From NCBI RefSeq assembly GCF_003987095.1, contig NZ_PIQA01000014.1, positions 1 through 64,000 of the forward strand: a stretch of DNA of 64,000 nt. Direction: 5' to 3'. The position numbers and the translations under genes are program-made. The notes below the pieces were generated by a model. The model did no database searches and was not told where the DNA came from. It saw nothing but the letters and a program-made list of their open reading frames with translations. Shown piece after piece: positions 37,593 through 47,785 of this stretch (positions are counted from its first letter, which is position 1; each line of letters starts with the position of its first letter). The stretch comes from Idiomarina piscisalsi. Its GTDB lineage: Bacteria; Pseudomonadota; Gammaproteobacteria; Enterobacterales; Alteromonadaceae.

Positions 37593-39270
37593 ATCGCAGC
37601 TCAGCTTCATAAGGAAACACATCCGTCAGGACCCCCTCGCGGATGTGTTTTTGTATGCGCCGCCAGTAAGCTGGGTCAACCAGCTCCGGATGCCGTTTTA
37701 GTAGCTGATCCCGGTATTTCGCCTGAGGTACGGCGAACTGCGCGAGCTGCTCAGGAAACACGTCGTCCGGCGCCATCGACACTTCCCAGTCGTTTTGTGG
37801 CAACTTGCGGAAACTCATGTCAGTCAGGTAGCGAACTTCGTCGTAGTCGTAAAACACCACCCGTTTGTGGCGGGTCACACCGAAGTTTTTCAGCAGCATG
37901 TCGCCGGGAAAGATATTGGCCGCCATCATGTCCTTTAACGCCCAACCGTATTCATCCATCGCCGCATCAATTTCGGCGTCATTGGCGTACTCTAAATACA
38001 GATTCAGCGGCGTCATGCGGCGTTCGACGAACAACTGATGAATGACTAACGTATCGCCTTCAATAGAAATAGAATTGGCAATGCGCTGTTTAAACTCCTC
38101 CAGTAAATCTGACGAAATACGCTCGAGCGGTAAGGCCACGTCGACAAATTCCAGCGTATCCGCCATACGTCCTACCCGATCGTGTCGTTTAACCATACGG
38201 TAACGGTCAATCACCGTCTGTCGGCCAAACTCTTTGGTATTGCCTAAGCGGTCATTAATGACCTTAAACACATAAGGAAAAGACGGCAACGTAAACACCG
38301 TCATAACCATACCTTTCACACCAGGGGCTGCCACTAATTGGTCGTCGGTACGGCGTAAATGATGCAGGAATTCTCTATAAAATTCCGTTTTGCCTTGTTT
38401 ATGAAAGCCCACCGAGGAATAAAGCTCTGCCAGCGTTTTATGCGGCATTAAGTCCTTTAAAAAACGAACCAACGCCGACGGCGACTCAGTTTCCACCATA
38501 AAATACGAGCGGGCAAAGCCAAAAATCGTCGCCATTCTGTCAGAGCGCGTAATAAACGCATCCACATAGAGCTTTCCCTGGGAGTTAATCAACACCGGCA
38601 CAATAAACGGGTAATGGTTATTTTCCGTCACGACCCGTCCGACAATGTAAGCCGCTTTATTGCGATAAAACGGCGCTTTTAAGACATCAATGCGCAAATT
38701 GTGGGCTTCAATGTCGGTCTCGGTCGCACGCTCGAAGAACTTGTCCCGCAGCTGCTCAATATCGTTTTCAAAATTCTCAAACTCGCCGCCTAAGCCGATA
38801 TCGTCAAACACGCGGGTCAGTGTTTTTTCTAAGCCATCGACTACGGGAAAATAGGAGTGACACTCGTTTTCTACCGGTACCGGAATATGGTTCGCCAGCA
38901 CGGTCTCGACAAAAATATAGTCATTATGAAAATAAGCACGATCGAACACTCGGCAAAACACCGAGTTATAAAAGGTTTCAGCAAGCTCCGCCTGCGGATG
39001 AAACTGCAATAACTGCTGATACCGTTGCCGCGTTGCCTGCCACAAAGTCTCGTCGAGCTCTTTGTCGACACGGCGCTCCACCTTTTTGGCCGTAAGCCCC
39101 ACCTGATGGTCGTAGTAATGAATACGCTCAGCCGCCGCCGACACCACCGCCGTCCAGTCCCTCTTCAAAAAACGCTCACGCGCGCCCTGCGTTAGCGCCT
39201 GAAAGCGCCGGTAATGCGTATGAAAGCCATCGAGAATACTACGTGCCAGTGTTTCTGAATTTATATTCAT
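37576..39270 (-). CDS. aceK: Isocitrate dehydrogenase kinase/phosphatase
   Basis: 564 residues (E. coli 578). The family ATP-binding region is visible ([21 protein letters not shown], given in part) along with [22 protein letters not shown] in the catalytic lobe. AceK phosphorylates isocitrate dehydrogenase to divert carbon into the glyoxylate shunt and reverses this when needed. Unlike in E. coli aceBAK, it lies on the opposite strand, converging on aceA. Its start is 2 bp after the stop of a HipA-like gene, and its AAGG ribosome-binding site lies in that gene's end, so it may be co-transcribed with hipBA module 2. Confidence 0.94.
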   Translation of the reverse strand: MNINSETLARSILDGFHTHYRRFQALTQGARERFLKRDWTAVVSAAAERIHYYDHQVGLTAKKVERRVDKELDETLWQATRQRYQQLLQFHPQAELAETFYNSVFCRVFDRAYFHNDYIFVETVLANHIPVPVENECHSYFPVVDGLEKTLTRVFDDIGLGGEFENFENDIEQLRDKFFERATETDIEAHNLRIDVLKAPFYRNKAAYIVGRVVTENNHYPFIVPVLINSQGKLYVDAFITRSDRMATIFGFARSYFMVETESPSALVRFLKDLMPHKTLAELYSSVGFHKQGKTEFYREFLHHLRRTDDQLVAAPGVKGMVMTVFTLPSFPYVFKVINDRLGNTKEFGRQTVIDRYRMVKRHDRVGRMADTLEFVDVALPLERISSDLLEEFKQRIANSISIEGDTLVIHQLFVERRMTPLNLYLEYANDAEIDAAMDEYGWALKDMMAANIFPGDMLLKNFGVTRHKRVVFYDYDEVRYLTDMSFRKLPQNDWEVSMAPDDVFPEQLAQFAVPQAKYRDQLLKRHPELVDPAYWRRIQKHIREGVLTDVFPYEAELRFTRRF

Positions 39271-39272
39271 TT

Positions 39273-40484
39273 CTAGACCTTCAGTTGTTCAGAAGTCGGG
39301 ATAATCGCTTTTAAGCTCTCTATATCGGCCTCACCAACACCCCGGGATGCAAAATAACCAGGCCATTCACTCACCAACTCCTGAATAGACTGGACAATTT
39401 TTTGTGCTTTTGCCGGCGGTACCGCAAACCGTCGGCTTTGTGATAGCAGATTTGCCAAACTGCCTGTTCTCCCGTCATCGCCAATTCCCAGTGCATGCTG
39501 CCTGTTATTATTAATTGGCAACACATCGTAGGTCGGAGAAAGACGCCAGCCGCCACTTTCTAAGTCCCACAACAACGCATGGTTGCGACCGTGATCATCC
39601 GTGTTTCCGATAAGCACATTAAAGACCATACGTTTAAACAGCTCTGGCGCATCATCGGGAGACTCACTGTACTTACGCAAATGCTCGGCCAGTGCACCAT
39701 ACGAATAACTGCTTTTGAGCATGGCGTCACTGACACTTCCCTCAGATAAGAGTGAATTAGCACTGATAAAGTGGTGCGTAATATGTGTACCCCGACGATC
39801 AAACCGCTGACTCATCAATACATCTTCGGCGCCTTCTACCAGCGTTGTTTTAGCGATACGCACACCATCCACTTCATTTAACATAGCCATGGTGGCGGCC
39901 TCAACGCGGGCGACATTATAGAGATCATCGGCGCGGTTGAATTTTATTAGGAAAAGCTGATTGTCGTGCCGTAATATTGTTTTGGGTCTTGCCCCGCCCA
40001 TCGATTCGCCGTACTGAAAGGCCTTTTTGACTTCAACAGACACCTTTTCAGCGCTCAAAATAGCTTTTTTACCGGAAATAAGCAGTTGCAAGTCATCTAA
40101 GGTATTTCGAGAAATTTTGGCTTTTGCTTTTGACTGTGAAAGGCTGAAACTAACAGCACCGACCCCCATTGAGGCACCAGCAATTAAGTATTCCAACTCA
40201 TTCTGAGGTTTCGCTTTTCGTAACTGATTGATTAGCTTCCGTCCCCAGGTATCGGCACCGGCGTCCATCAAAACGCCGAACAGTCCTTTGTTTGCGCGAG
40301 TTTCAAAAATCTCTTCCGAAAGTGGTAAGTGAACAGGATCCAGCGCAAAGGCATTGTCACGCGCTAAATACGACTGACCATAGCGAAAGCGCCCCAAAGA
40401 ATTATTTGCATCGTATTGCAGTACGCCGCAAATAACAGGTTCACTTTCCAGTCCTTCAATGAAGACATAGGCTTTAGAAGTCAT
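39273..40484 (-). CDS. HipA-family kinase, module 2
   Basis: About 403 residues from ATG 40484, preferred over ATG 40499 because GAGGG lies 8 bases before it. Kinase features are MGGARPK (about 162-168), QRFDR, the catalytic loop GNTDDHGRN (about 293-301) and SPTYDVLP for metal binding. The N-terminal domain is shorter than in module 1 and the G-loop has the GGARPK form of the broader HipA-like group. The start overlaps the hipB-like stop by 11 bases. It precedes aceK by 2 bp, an unusual partner. Confidence 0.86.
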   Translation of the reverse strand: MTSKAYVFIEGLESEPVICGVLQYDANNSLGRFRYGQSYLARDNAFALDPVHLPLSEEIFETRANKGLFGVLMDAGADTWGRKLINQLRKAKPQNELEYLIAGASMGVGAVSFSLSQSKAKAKISRNTLDDLQLLISGKKAILSAEKVSVEVKKAFQYGESMGGARPKTILRHDNQLFLIKFNRADDLYNVARVEAATMAMLNEVDGVRIAKTTLVEGAEDVLMSQRFDRRGTHITHHFISANSLLSEGSVSDAMLKSSYSYGALAEHLRKYSESPDDAPELFKRMVFNVLIGNTDDHGRNHALLWDLESGGWRLSPTYDVLPINNNRQHALGIGDDGRTGSLANLLSQSRRFAVPPAKAQKIVQSIQELVSEWPGYFASRGVGEADIESLKAIIPTSEQLKV

Positions 40485-40764
40485 TAGAAAAACCCTCATC
40501 TAACTTACGGCGTTTGCGTTGTGGTCCGTTTGCGACGCGCGCATACTGGTCGTCGAGCACTTTGGTGAAATGCTCAAGTAACCCAAGCAACTCTAGCGCT
40601 GATAATAATGTCAGAGAGTTTACGGGTTGCCCTTTTTCCATTCGATAAACAGTATTAACGCCGCACCCTAAGCGTTTGGCAAACTCAGTCTGGTCCATCG
40701 ACAATGACCGCTGATGCTTTATTAGCTTACCCAGCGTTGATAGAAACTCTTCAGCGACAATCAT
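40474..40764 (-). CDS. HipB-like XRE-family antitoxin, module 2
   Basis: 96 residues. Helix-turn-helix at about 15-60: SMDQTEFAKRLGCGVNTVYRMEKG. The C-terminal tail is basic (QRKRRKLDEG). It is expected to bind its HipA partner and the promoter. Upstream (40765-40860) are CCACCA and TGGTGG inverted elements about 40 bp apart that could be operator halves. The 40765-40933 gap is AT-rich and is shared with the divergent LysR gene. Confidence 0.83.
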   Translation of the reverse strand: MIVAEEFLSTLGKLIKHQRSLSMDQTEFAKRLGCGVNTVYRMEKGQPVNSLTLLSALELLGLLEHFTKVLDDQYARVANGPQRKRRKLDEGFSNDF

Positions 40765-40933
40765 TTAACCACCAAATATAATCAATAAACCTACTAATAA
40801 ACTAATTATGGTGGATTAATTAAAATAATCAATTAAATTTAAGCGTTATCCGAAATAAACAACGCTAGCGTTATACATTCACCCTATTTATAATCCTGAT
40901 AGATTTTTTATATTCCACTGATTCTGGACCGTT

Positions 40934-41869
40934 ATGAATACGATTAAAGATATTGATCTGAACCTGCTGGTTTATCTGGATGTTTTGCTGCGTGAAAAGA
41001 ACGTGACCCGTGCCGCAGCGCAGTTGAACATTACCCAGCCAGCCATGAGTAATGGTTTGAAACGACTGCGTAACTTGCTGAATGACCCTATTTTAGTGCG
41101 CACCAGTGACGGCATGCAGCCAACCCAGCGGGCATTGGATATGCAAGAGTCACTGCGTACGGTGCTCTATTCAGTGGAGGAAATGATACAGCCCGTGCGT
41201 GAGTTCGACGCACCGACCAGTGACCGCGTTTTCCGTATTATGGCGTCCGATTATGCGGCTTCAACACTCATGCCACGCCTACTCGAAAAGCTCGATGAAC
41301 AGGCGCCAAACGTATCGCTCGATATTATGACCCCCAGTGATATCAGCTTTCACGACGTTGAAAACGGCAAAGTCGACTTAGCCATTAACCGTTTTGAGCA
41401 GCTGCCACAGTCATTTCACCAGAAAATTCTCTGGACCGACGAATTTTCCTGCCTGATACATAAAGATCACCCTTTGCTCAATAACTATACGCTCGATAAT
41501 TACTTAAAAGCGCAGCATGTTTGGGTCAGTAAAACCGGTTTTGGTGTCGGTGTCGGGATGGATCCGCACGATGTTCAGAAGCTGGGTTGGGTCGACGATG
41601 CGCTCGATAAAATTGGCAAGCGCCGCCACATAAAAGTATTTACGCGTAATTATCACGTCGCTATGTACTTGGCACGTCAGGGGTTGATCGCCACACTGCC
41701 GACTCAAGCTGCCGAACTTTATAAAGATGATGATCAGCTAATCATGAAAGCGCCGCCGTTCGATATTCCGGGACTGACGCTAACCATGATTTGGTCGCCG
41801 TTATTACAGCACGACGCAGGACACCGCTGGTTCCGCCAGGTGGTTTCTGAAACCGCGGCGGCGTCCTGA
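40934..41869 (+). CDS. LysR-family transcriptional regulator
   Basis: 311 residues. Winged helix-turn-helix at about 8-67 (DLNLLVYLDVLLREKNVTRAAAQ and on; LNITQPAMSNGLKRL), then a periplasmic-binding-like effector domain. This N-terminal pattern resembles the NodD/SyrM-like branch of LysR proteins. Target genes are not evident: it is divergent from hipBA module 2 and converges on the amidohydrolase gene, so either neighbour or itself may be controlled. Confidence 0.85.
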   Translation: MNTIKDIDLNLLVYLDVLLREKNVTRAAAQLNITQPAMSNGLKRLRNLLNDPILVRTSDGMQPTQRALDMQESLRTVLYSVEEMIQPVREFDAPTSDRVFRIMASDYAASTLMPRLLEKLDEQAPNVSLDIMTPSDISFHDVENGKVDLAINRFEQLPQSFHQKILWTDEFSCLIHKDHPLLNNYTLDNYLKAQHVWVSKTGFGVGVGMDPHDVQKLGWVDDALDKIGKRRHIKVFTRNYHVAMYLARQGLIATLPTQAAELYKDDDQLIMKAPPFDIPGLTLTMIWSPLLQHDAGHRWFRQVVSETAAAS

Positions 41870-41882
41870 GTCACTATTACCT

Positions 41883-44800
41883 TTACTCTTCCCAGAAAAA
41901 GGCGTCTCGCTCGCGAGGCGCTGGTAATATCCGATCCATGGTTTTAGCGTCATAAAGCACGCCGTTAACCATCGTATGCGTCACCTTGTCGGTATCACGG
42001 ATATTTTTCAGCGGATCACCATCAATGACGATAATATCCGCTAGTTTACCTTCTTCCAGAGAGCCCAGTGCGTGGTCCATGCCAAACACAGTTGCCGGGT
42101 CGATGGTTGATGTACGTAACGCTTCCAGCGGTGTCATGCCACCTTGCGCCATCATCCAAATTTCCCAGTGTTGCGCTAAACCTTCACGCTGACCGTGTGC
42201 ACCAGAAAGGACTTTTACACCCAAGTCCTGAAGCTCTGTTGCCACTTCGGCATTGTTAAAATGGTTGTAGTGGTTGTGCGGCGCTTTCTCACGGCGCATG
42301 GCTTTACCCACTAAAAACTCCTGGGGCACATATTTACTGAGTTTCGGGTGTTTCCAGACATCCGTTTCTGCGTACCAGTAGTTCTCACCCCAAATACCGC
42401 CGTAAGCAACACCCAGTGTTGGGGTGTAGGCCACATTGCTTTCATCCCACAACTGACGAATGTCGTCATAGATATTCGCAACCGGCAGTGAGTGCTCCAC
42501 CGTTGTATGACCGTCCATAATCATGGTCAGATTATGTTGCAGCAATGAACCGCCTTCCGGCACAACTAACATGTCCAGCTGACGACCCGCTTCGACTACC
42601 TGTTGGCGCTGATTACGACGTGGTTGGTTATAGCTTTTCACCGAGAATGCACCGACTTTCTTCAGGCGCTCTAAATGAAATTTAGCATCTTCCAGGTTAT
42701 CCACATGCGAGGTGTAACCCGGTCCGTTCGCACCGTATAAAATGGTTCCGGTGGAGAACAAGCGAGGCGCGGCAATTTTACCGGCTTTTTGTAGCTCTGA
42801 AGCCGCAAAGAACTCCGTTGTGTCGTTCGACGGATCATGAATAGAAGTTACGCCAAACGCCAGGTTCGCATACTGCCCCCAGTTTTGTTCCGGGATAATT
42901 TCAGACTGCCCCTGACCACCATGAGCATGCGCATCAAATAAGCCTGGCATAACGGTTTTGCCGCTGGTATCAATCACTTCAGCGCCACTTGGTACATTCA
43001 CGTCAGCTTCCGGACCAACTGCAACAATTTTATTGTTACGTACAACCACGGTGCCCTGCTCATAGACAGTATCGCCGTCCATGGTAATGACCTGGCCACC
43101 AACAAAGGCTACCGTGCTATCAGGTATCATCGCCTCTTGTTCAAAGCCAATATTCTGACCATTTTCAACTTTCAACGAGTCCGCTTCAGTAAAGTCAGCA
43201 AACGCATTCGCCACCGAGGTGTGATAGAGCTCAGGACCTAAAGTCCAGTAAAGCTGGCGACCATCCGCTGTCCATGACAGGTTTTCACCCGCTCGCACCG
43301 ACAACTGATGCACCGGCATTTGTTTATCACCAGGACCAACGTTGATGACACTGCCTCGCTCAACTAAAGGCGTGACAAACACCTTGAAGCGCTCGGCGAA
43401 CGCCAATTGCTTACCGTCCGGTGATACCCGGAACTCGGTTGCAAGCTCCGACTGATACAACTCACGTTGCTCGAGAGTATCCAGATTCACGACGCTGAGC
43501 GTCGGCTTCGCCGCTGGTGTCATTAAATAAACGCGATCATTACGCGCACCAAACTGAGGCTGACGACCACGCTCAGCAATTTGTTGAGGCTTACCGTCAC
43601 CGTTCACTGCCACACGATAAACACCGGTTTCTAAACCGTATTTGTCCGAAATTAAATAACCGCCACGAATTTTCCGGTACACCACGTGCTTGCCGTCTGG
43701 CGAGAAAGTAGGCTCAACAAAGTTACCTTTACCGGTGTTCAGCACTTGCTCGTTACCCGAGTCTAAGTCGTGTACAATTACCTGCGCCTGCTCTTGATCG
43801 TCCCAGCGCACAAACACGAGCTTCTCGCCGTCACGGGAATATTCAGGGAATAACTCAAAGTCGTCGCTGTTGGTTAAACGCTGAGGCTTGCCGTCCGGTA
43901 GTGCCCGGCGATACAAATTCCCCAGAGCTTCGTAAATCACCTCATCGCCAGCGGGCGAAACCTGTGCCATGCGCAGCATTTTTACATCAAAGGTATCGGC
44001 TTCAACGTTTTGTTTAGCGCGCAATGCGTGTTGAATTTTCTTCTCAGTCTCGACCTTAAACGGAATAATACGGGCATTGCCGTCGTCAATATTCAGCTTT
44101 TGAATATGCCCACCAGCCCAGAAAACCAACTGCTTGCTGTCCGGGGTCCAGTCCATAGTCGGGTAAACACCGTGAATCGCCCAGGTCTCCTGCATGTCAC
44201 GCTCCATCTGACCGTAAACACGCTTATGCTCACCTGTCTTCAAATCGAGTACATAAAGAACACTGTTGAAGTCCTCACGTTTAATGTACGCCAGGTAGCG
44301 ACCGTCCGGGGACGGCGTTGGTCGTATCGCACCGCCAGCACCGCTTATCAAGACTTCAATTTCCCCGGTTTCACGCTCGAAGCGTTTAATTTTATAAATG
44401 CCTTCCAGCGAGTCTTTGCTGTAATGGAACGTTTTCCCCGGCGTGTCGTCCTGTGAGAAGTAAATGTATTTACCGTCGGGTGAAAACGCCGGTTCACCGA
44501 GATCTTTCTGGTCATTCGGGCGCTCAGTGAGCTGTACGCCAGAGCCACCCGTGCGGTGATACATCCAGACTTCACCTGCACCTAAAGAGCGGCTTGCAGT
44601 AAAGTGTTTACGTGCTACCAGAAACTCACCATCCGGGCTCCAGGCCGGGCTGTTGAGCAAACGAAAAGTCTCTTCAGTCACCGGGCGTACGTTGCTGCCA
44701 TCGGCATCCATTAACCAGATATTATCACCACCGCCCTGATCTGACGTAAAAGCGATATAGCGACCGTCGGGGGAATACACCGGCTGCATATGCCAGGCAA

Positions 44801-45059
44801 TACCACCAATCAGCTTTTCTGCCTCGCCACCGCCAAACGGCATGCGGTAAATATCCCCTAATAGGTCAAATACAATGTATTCGCCGTCAGGACTGACATC
44901 AACGTTCATCCAGGTGCCGGAGTTCACCGAAATATCAATGGTTTTAAATTCACCGGGCGGGTTCGACACGTCCCAGCCATTATTCTGCTCTTCTGCCATG
45001 CTCAGCGGAGCAATGCTTAACAGCGACGCCACCGCCAAGGTTAATGTTGTCTTTTTCAT
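41883..45059 (-). CDS. Exported TolB-like beta-propeller / amidohydrolase fusion
   Basis: About 1058 residues from ATG 45059, which has GAGG upstream and starts a clear signal peptide ending at SMAEE; the frame continues upstream without support. Residues 30-620 hold many WD40-like/PD40 repeats (SPDGEYI, SPDGRYIAF, SPDGKYIYF). The C-terminal 400 residues are an amidohydrolase barrel with metal ligands DAHAHGG, EHSLP and SGAHGQRE and a closing DIIVIDGDPL strand. It probably hydrolyses a cyclic amide or peptide in the periplasm; such fusions are common in marine gammaproteobacteria. Substrate unknown. Confidence 0.85.
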   Translation of the reverse strand: MKKTTLTLAVASLLSIAPLSMAEEQNNGWDVSNPPGEFKTIDISVNSGTWMNVDVSPDGEYIVFDLLGDIYRMPFGGGEAEKLIGGIAWHMQPVYSPDGRYIAFTSDQGGGDNIWLMDADGSNVRPVTEETFRLLNSPAWSPDGEFLVARKHFTASRSLGAGEVWMYHRTGGSGVQLTERPNDQKDLGEPAFSPDGKYIYFSQDDTPGKTFHYSKDSLEGIYKIKRFERETGEIEVLISGAGGAIRPTPSPDGRYLAYIKREDFNSVLYVLDLKTGEHKRVYGQMERDMQETWAIHGVYPTMDWTPDSKQLVFWAGGHIQKLNIDDGNARIIPFKVETEKKIQHALRAKQNVEADTFDVKMLRMAQVSPAGDEVIYEALGNLYRRALPDGKPQRLTNSDDFELFPEYSRDGEKLVFVRWDDQEQAQVIVHDLDSGNEQVLNTGKGNFVEPTFSPDGKHVVYRKIRGGYLISDKYGLETGVYRVAVNGDGKPQQIAERGRQPQFGARNDRVYLMTPAAKPTLSVVNLDTLEQRELYQSELATEFRVSPDGKQLAFAERFKVFVTPLVERGSVINVGPGDKQMPVHQLSVRAGENLSWTADGRQLYWTLGPELYHTSVANAFADFTEADSLKVENGQNIGFEQEAMIPDSTVAFVGGQVITMDGDTVYEQGTVVVRNNKIVAVGPEADVNVPSGAEVIDTSGKTVMPGLFDAHAHGGQGQSEIIPEQNWGQYANLAFGVTSIHDPSNDTTEFFAASELQKAGKIAAPRLFSTGTILYGANGPGYTSHVDNLEDAKFHLERLKKVGAFSVKSYNQPRRNQRQQVVEAGRQLDMLVVPEGGSLLQHNLTMIMDGHTTVEHSLPVANIYDDIRQLWDESNVAYTPTLGVAYGGIWGENYWYAETDVWKHPKLSKYVPQEFLVGKAMRREKAPHNHYNHFNNAEVATELQDLGVKVLSGAHGQREGLAQHWEIWMMAQGGMTPLEALRTSTIDPATVFGMDHALGSLEEGKLADIIVIDGDPLKNIRDTDKVTHTMVNGVLYDAKTMDRILPAPRERDAFFWEE

Positions 45060-45224
45060 GGTATTGCCTCTTTTAAAACGTGTTCCCTTTGTATGAATCT
45101 TTGTAAAAAAAGTCCAGTTAAGCTCGTCCAAATGCGCATTCTTGTCGTTTAATGAACAGGTCAATCAATAGACAAAGTATTTCATTGCGTTATAGTTAAC
45201 GGGTATTCAACAACTGGCTAAACA

Positions 45225-46592
45225 ATGAAAGAGTCACTGGAAAATATTTTGCTGGAGGTGTCACGTTCACCGGAAATTGACGGTGGCAACTTAGCTCGAG
45301 CATCTCAGCTTATTTTAGACTCCGCTCTGAAAGGTTTGGATATAACCCGAGTCAGTATCTGGGAGTTGCAACCCGACAAGCAAAGCATGGTGGCGACCGC
45401 TTTAATTGATACGTTACGTAAGGACACTGAAACGCCGGTACTGAGAAAGGCTGAATTACCGTCTTACTTTGACGTCCTTGAAACAGAGCGCACCATTATC
45501 GCCAACGATGCGCGCAATAACCCTATTACCGCGGAGCTCGCACCTCGCTATTTACCCGAGTATGGTATTTACGGGTTACTTGATGTCCCCCTGCGCCACA
45601 AAGGGGAAATGATTGGGGTCATGTGCTGCGAAACACGCAAAGAACACCGCAGCTGGACACCAGACGAAGTCGCTTTTGTGGGGGTTCTCGCCGACATTTA
45701 TGGGCGCGCAGTCAGTGCGGCAGAGCGCGAGCGATTTGAGCAGCTACTGATTCGCCAGAACGAGCAACTAGAGAATATTGTTGCAGAACGCACAGAGTCG
45801 TTAACCAAGGCACTTGATAACTTTAAACAAGCACAAGAGCGACTCATTGAAACTGAAAAAATGGCGGCTCTGGGTAAGCTAGTGGCCGGCGTTGCGCACG
45901 AGGTGAATACACCATTAGGCATTTCGGTGACCGCAGTCACTCATTGTGAGCATCGTTTAAAAAAGCTGCAACAAGCCTTTACCGAAGGCTCTATTTCGAA
46001 AAAGCAGCTGAACCAGTTTATTGACGATACCTTTGAAGCTTATGATTTATTGAATAATAACCTCGAGCGATCCGCCACGCTCATACAGAACTTTAAAAAA
46101 ACCGCGGTGGATCAGTCCAGCTTTGAGCTGGTGGACTGCCAACTGAAAAATTATTTACATGCGCTCACTTTAAGCCTGAAGCCCATGGTGAAAAAGAAGA
46201 AAGTCAGTATTGATATAAGCTGTGAAGAGTCAACGTCCTTACTGACCTATCAGGGTGCGCTGGCTCAAATCGTTACGAATTTAATCAGCAACACGGATGA
46301 GCACGCTTTCTCAGAGCCCGATGACAACCACTGTATTACCATTGCGGCAGAGCCAGCAAAAGACGGCGTGCAATTTACCTTTACCGACAACGGTAAGGGC
46401 ATCGAGCCACAAACGCTGAAAGATATTTTCGAGCCCTTTTTCACCACCTCTCGACACAACGGTGGTTCAGGACTTGGACTCTCTATTGTTTATAACCTGG
46501 TGACACAGAAACTTAAGGGCGAAATTGACGTCCAATCGACACCGGGGGAAGGCACGGTGTTTTCCTTTTATTTACCCAATTTAGAGAAGTAG
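45225..46592 (+). CDS. Cytoplasmic GAF-domain sensor histidine kinase
   Basis: 455 residues without membrane helices. A GAF domain (about 20-165) is followed by a coiled coil (175-215), an H-box KMAALGKLVAGVAHEVNTPLG with the phospho-accepting His, and an ATPase domain (TNLISNTDEHAF, DNGKGI, GGSGLGLSI). No response regulator is next to it, so the partner is elsewhere. It opens a tight three-gene cluster with a TerB-like protein (8 bp later) and a solute-binding protein. The ligand of the GAF domain is unknown. Confidence 0.88.
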   Translation: MKESLENILLEVSRSPEIDGGNLARASQLILDSALKGLDITRVSIWELQPDKQSMVATALIDTLRKDTETPVLRKAELPSYFDVLETERTIIANDARNNPITAELAPRYLPEYGIYGLLDVPLRHKGEMIGVMCCETRKEHRSWTPDEVAFVGVLADIYGRAVSAAERERFEQLLIRQNEQLENIVAERTESLTKALDNFKQAQERLIETEKMAALGKLVAGVAHEVNTPLGISVTAVTHCEHRLKKLQQAFTEGSISKKQLNQFIDDTFEAYDLLNNNLERSATLIQNFKKTAVDQSSFELVDCQLKNYLHALTLSLKPMVKKKKVSIDISCEESTSLLTYQGALAQIVTNLISNTDEHAFSEPDDNHCITIAAEPAKDGVQFTFTDNGKGIEPQTLKDIFEPFFTTSRHNGGSGLGLSIVYNLVTQKLKGEIDVQSTPGEGTVFSFYLPNLEK

Positions 46593-46600
46593 GATGTTGT

Positions 46601-47056
46601 ATGCTTAAAGCCTTACAAAGCTTTTTTAATGTTGCTCCAGCAGCGGAGCAGACGAAGCAGTATCATGCAGAAGGTCTCAGCGACGAGGCGTTTTTATCAC
46701 TCATACTCATGACTGAAATTAGCCTCGCCGATGGTGTCTTGTCGAATGAAGAGCGAGAGTATCTGCTAGCGGACTTGAAAAACGAATATCAACTTGAAGG
46801 GAGTGCTGCTGAAAGCGCTGTAGAAAAAGCCGTAGAAGCAGTAAAAGAAGCCGCTTCTCTGCACGATTTTACCGCACCTCTAAAAGCGCTCGAATACAGC
46901 GAAAAAGTCCAATTATTGGAAAGTTTGTGGGCTGTTGCCTACACTGATAATGAACTTGATCCGCACGAAGAAGCAATGCTTCGCAAGCTTGCCGATTTGT
47001 TGTACATAAGCCACGCTGACTATATAAAGGCGAAACTTTCCGTAACAGGACACTAA
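46601..47056 (+). CDS. TerB-like protein
   Basis: 151 residues, all helical and acidic. It contains two paired stretches with regularly spaced acidic residues, DEAFLSLILMTEISLADGVLSNEE and AVAYTDNELDPHEEAMLRKLADLL (shown in part), as in TerB domains that bind metal through conserved Asp/Glu. TerB-like proteins occur in tellurite and stress systems and in many other contexts. It is 8 bp after the histidine kinase and its stop directly touches the next start, so all three genes are one transcript. Confidence 0.8.
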   Translation: MLKALQSFFNVAPAAEQTKQYHAEGLSDEAFLSLILMTEISLADGVLSNEEREYLLADLKNEYQLEGSAAESAVEKAVEAVKEAASLHDFTAPLKALEYSEKVQLLESLWAVAYTDNELDPHEEAMLRKLADLLYISHADYIKAKLSVTGH

Positions 47057-47785
47057 ATGAGCAGACTTTCCACACTCACCCTAACGGCCGTTTTAAGCCT
47101 AAGCTTTTCAGCGTTTAGTCACGCTGAAGACATTGGTTTAGCGACCGGCTACCCGCCGTATCAGTTTTCTGAAAATGGCGACATAGTGGGGTTTGATGTG
47201 GATGTCACAAAAGCGGTGTTCAAGTATTTGGATAAAGAATACACACTGCATCAATATGACTGGGACAATGTGGTCAGTTTAATGCGTTTCGGCGAGCTCG
47301 ACATGGCAATGGGCATGGAGCAAACCACCATTCGTCGCCAGTACTTTGACTTTTCCAGTCCCTATTACAGTCGCGTCACCACTTTGTTTGTATTAGACAA
47401 TGAAAGCAGTCCTGAATCAGTACGCGGGTTGGTCGGCAAACGAATTAGTGGAGACCGGCATTCGGTATTGGAAGCCCACTTGCAAGACATTGGCCTGCAT
47501 AACGCCATTCGCATTAATCAGGCGTCGTCAAAAGCCGAAGCAATGAGCCAGTTGGCGGTAGGTGAAGTGGAAGCCGTTATCATGCCGGAGGCAGTCGGCC
47601 TTTACCTGGAACAGCAACTTGATATTGATGTAAACATTTTATGGCAACCCAAGATAACAGTGCCTGTTGGTTTTTCCGTAAAAGCCGGTAACGACGAATT
47701 ACTGAATCAACTGAATGAAGCCCTGGAAGCGTTAGAAAACAGCGGCGAACTTGATCAAATCCGCCGCCGTTGGGGCGTTAATTAA
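47057..47785 (+). CDS. Periplasmic amino-acid-type solute-binding protein
   Basis: 242 residues with a signal peptide ending at SHAED. The family-3 binding-protein fold is shown by GLATGYPPYQFSENGDIVGFDVDV (in part), MRFGELDMAMGMEQTTIRR and FDFSSPYYS. Such proteins deliver amino acids to ABC transporters, but no permease or ATPase gene is adjacent. It begins immediately after the TerB-like stop codon. It could instead act as a sensor for the upstream kinase; this is speculation because that kinase has no membrane part. Confidence 0.85.
   Translation: MSRLSTLTLTAVLSLSFSAFSHAEDIGLATGYPPYQFSENGDIVGFDVDVTKAVFKYLDKEYTLHQYDWDNVVSLMRFGELDMAMGMEQTTIRRQYFDFSSPYYSRVTTLFVLDNESSPESVRGLVGKRISGDRHSVLEAHLQDIGLHNAIRINQASSKAEAMSQLAVGEVEAVIMPEAVGLYLEQQLDIDVNILWQPKITVPVGFSVKAGNDELLNQLNEALEALENSGELDQIRRRWGVN

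Noticed and set aside
44010-44456. 148-residue open frame opposite the TolB/amidohydrolase gene
   Set aside because: It lies wholly inside a well-supported gene in the other direction and looks random.
45060-45164. Upstream extension of the TolB/amidohydrolase frame
   Set aside because: A proper signal peptide with GAGG in front starts at 45059; the upstream residues would block export.
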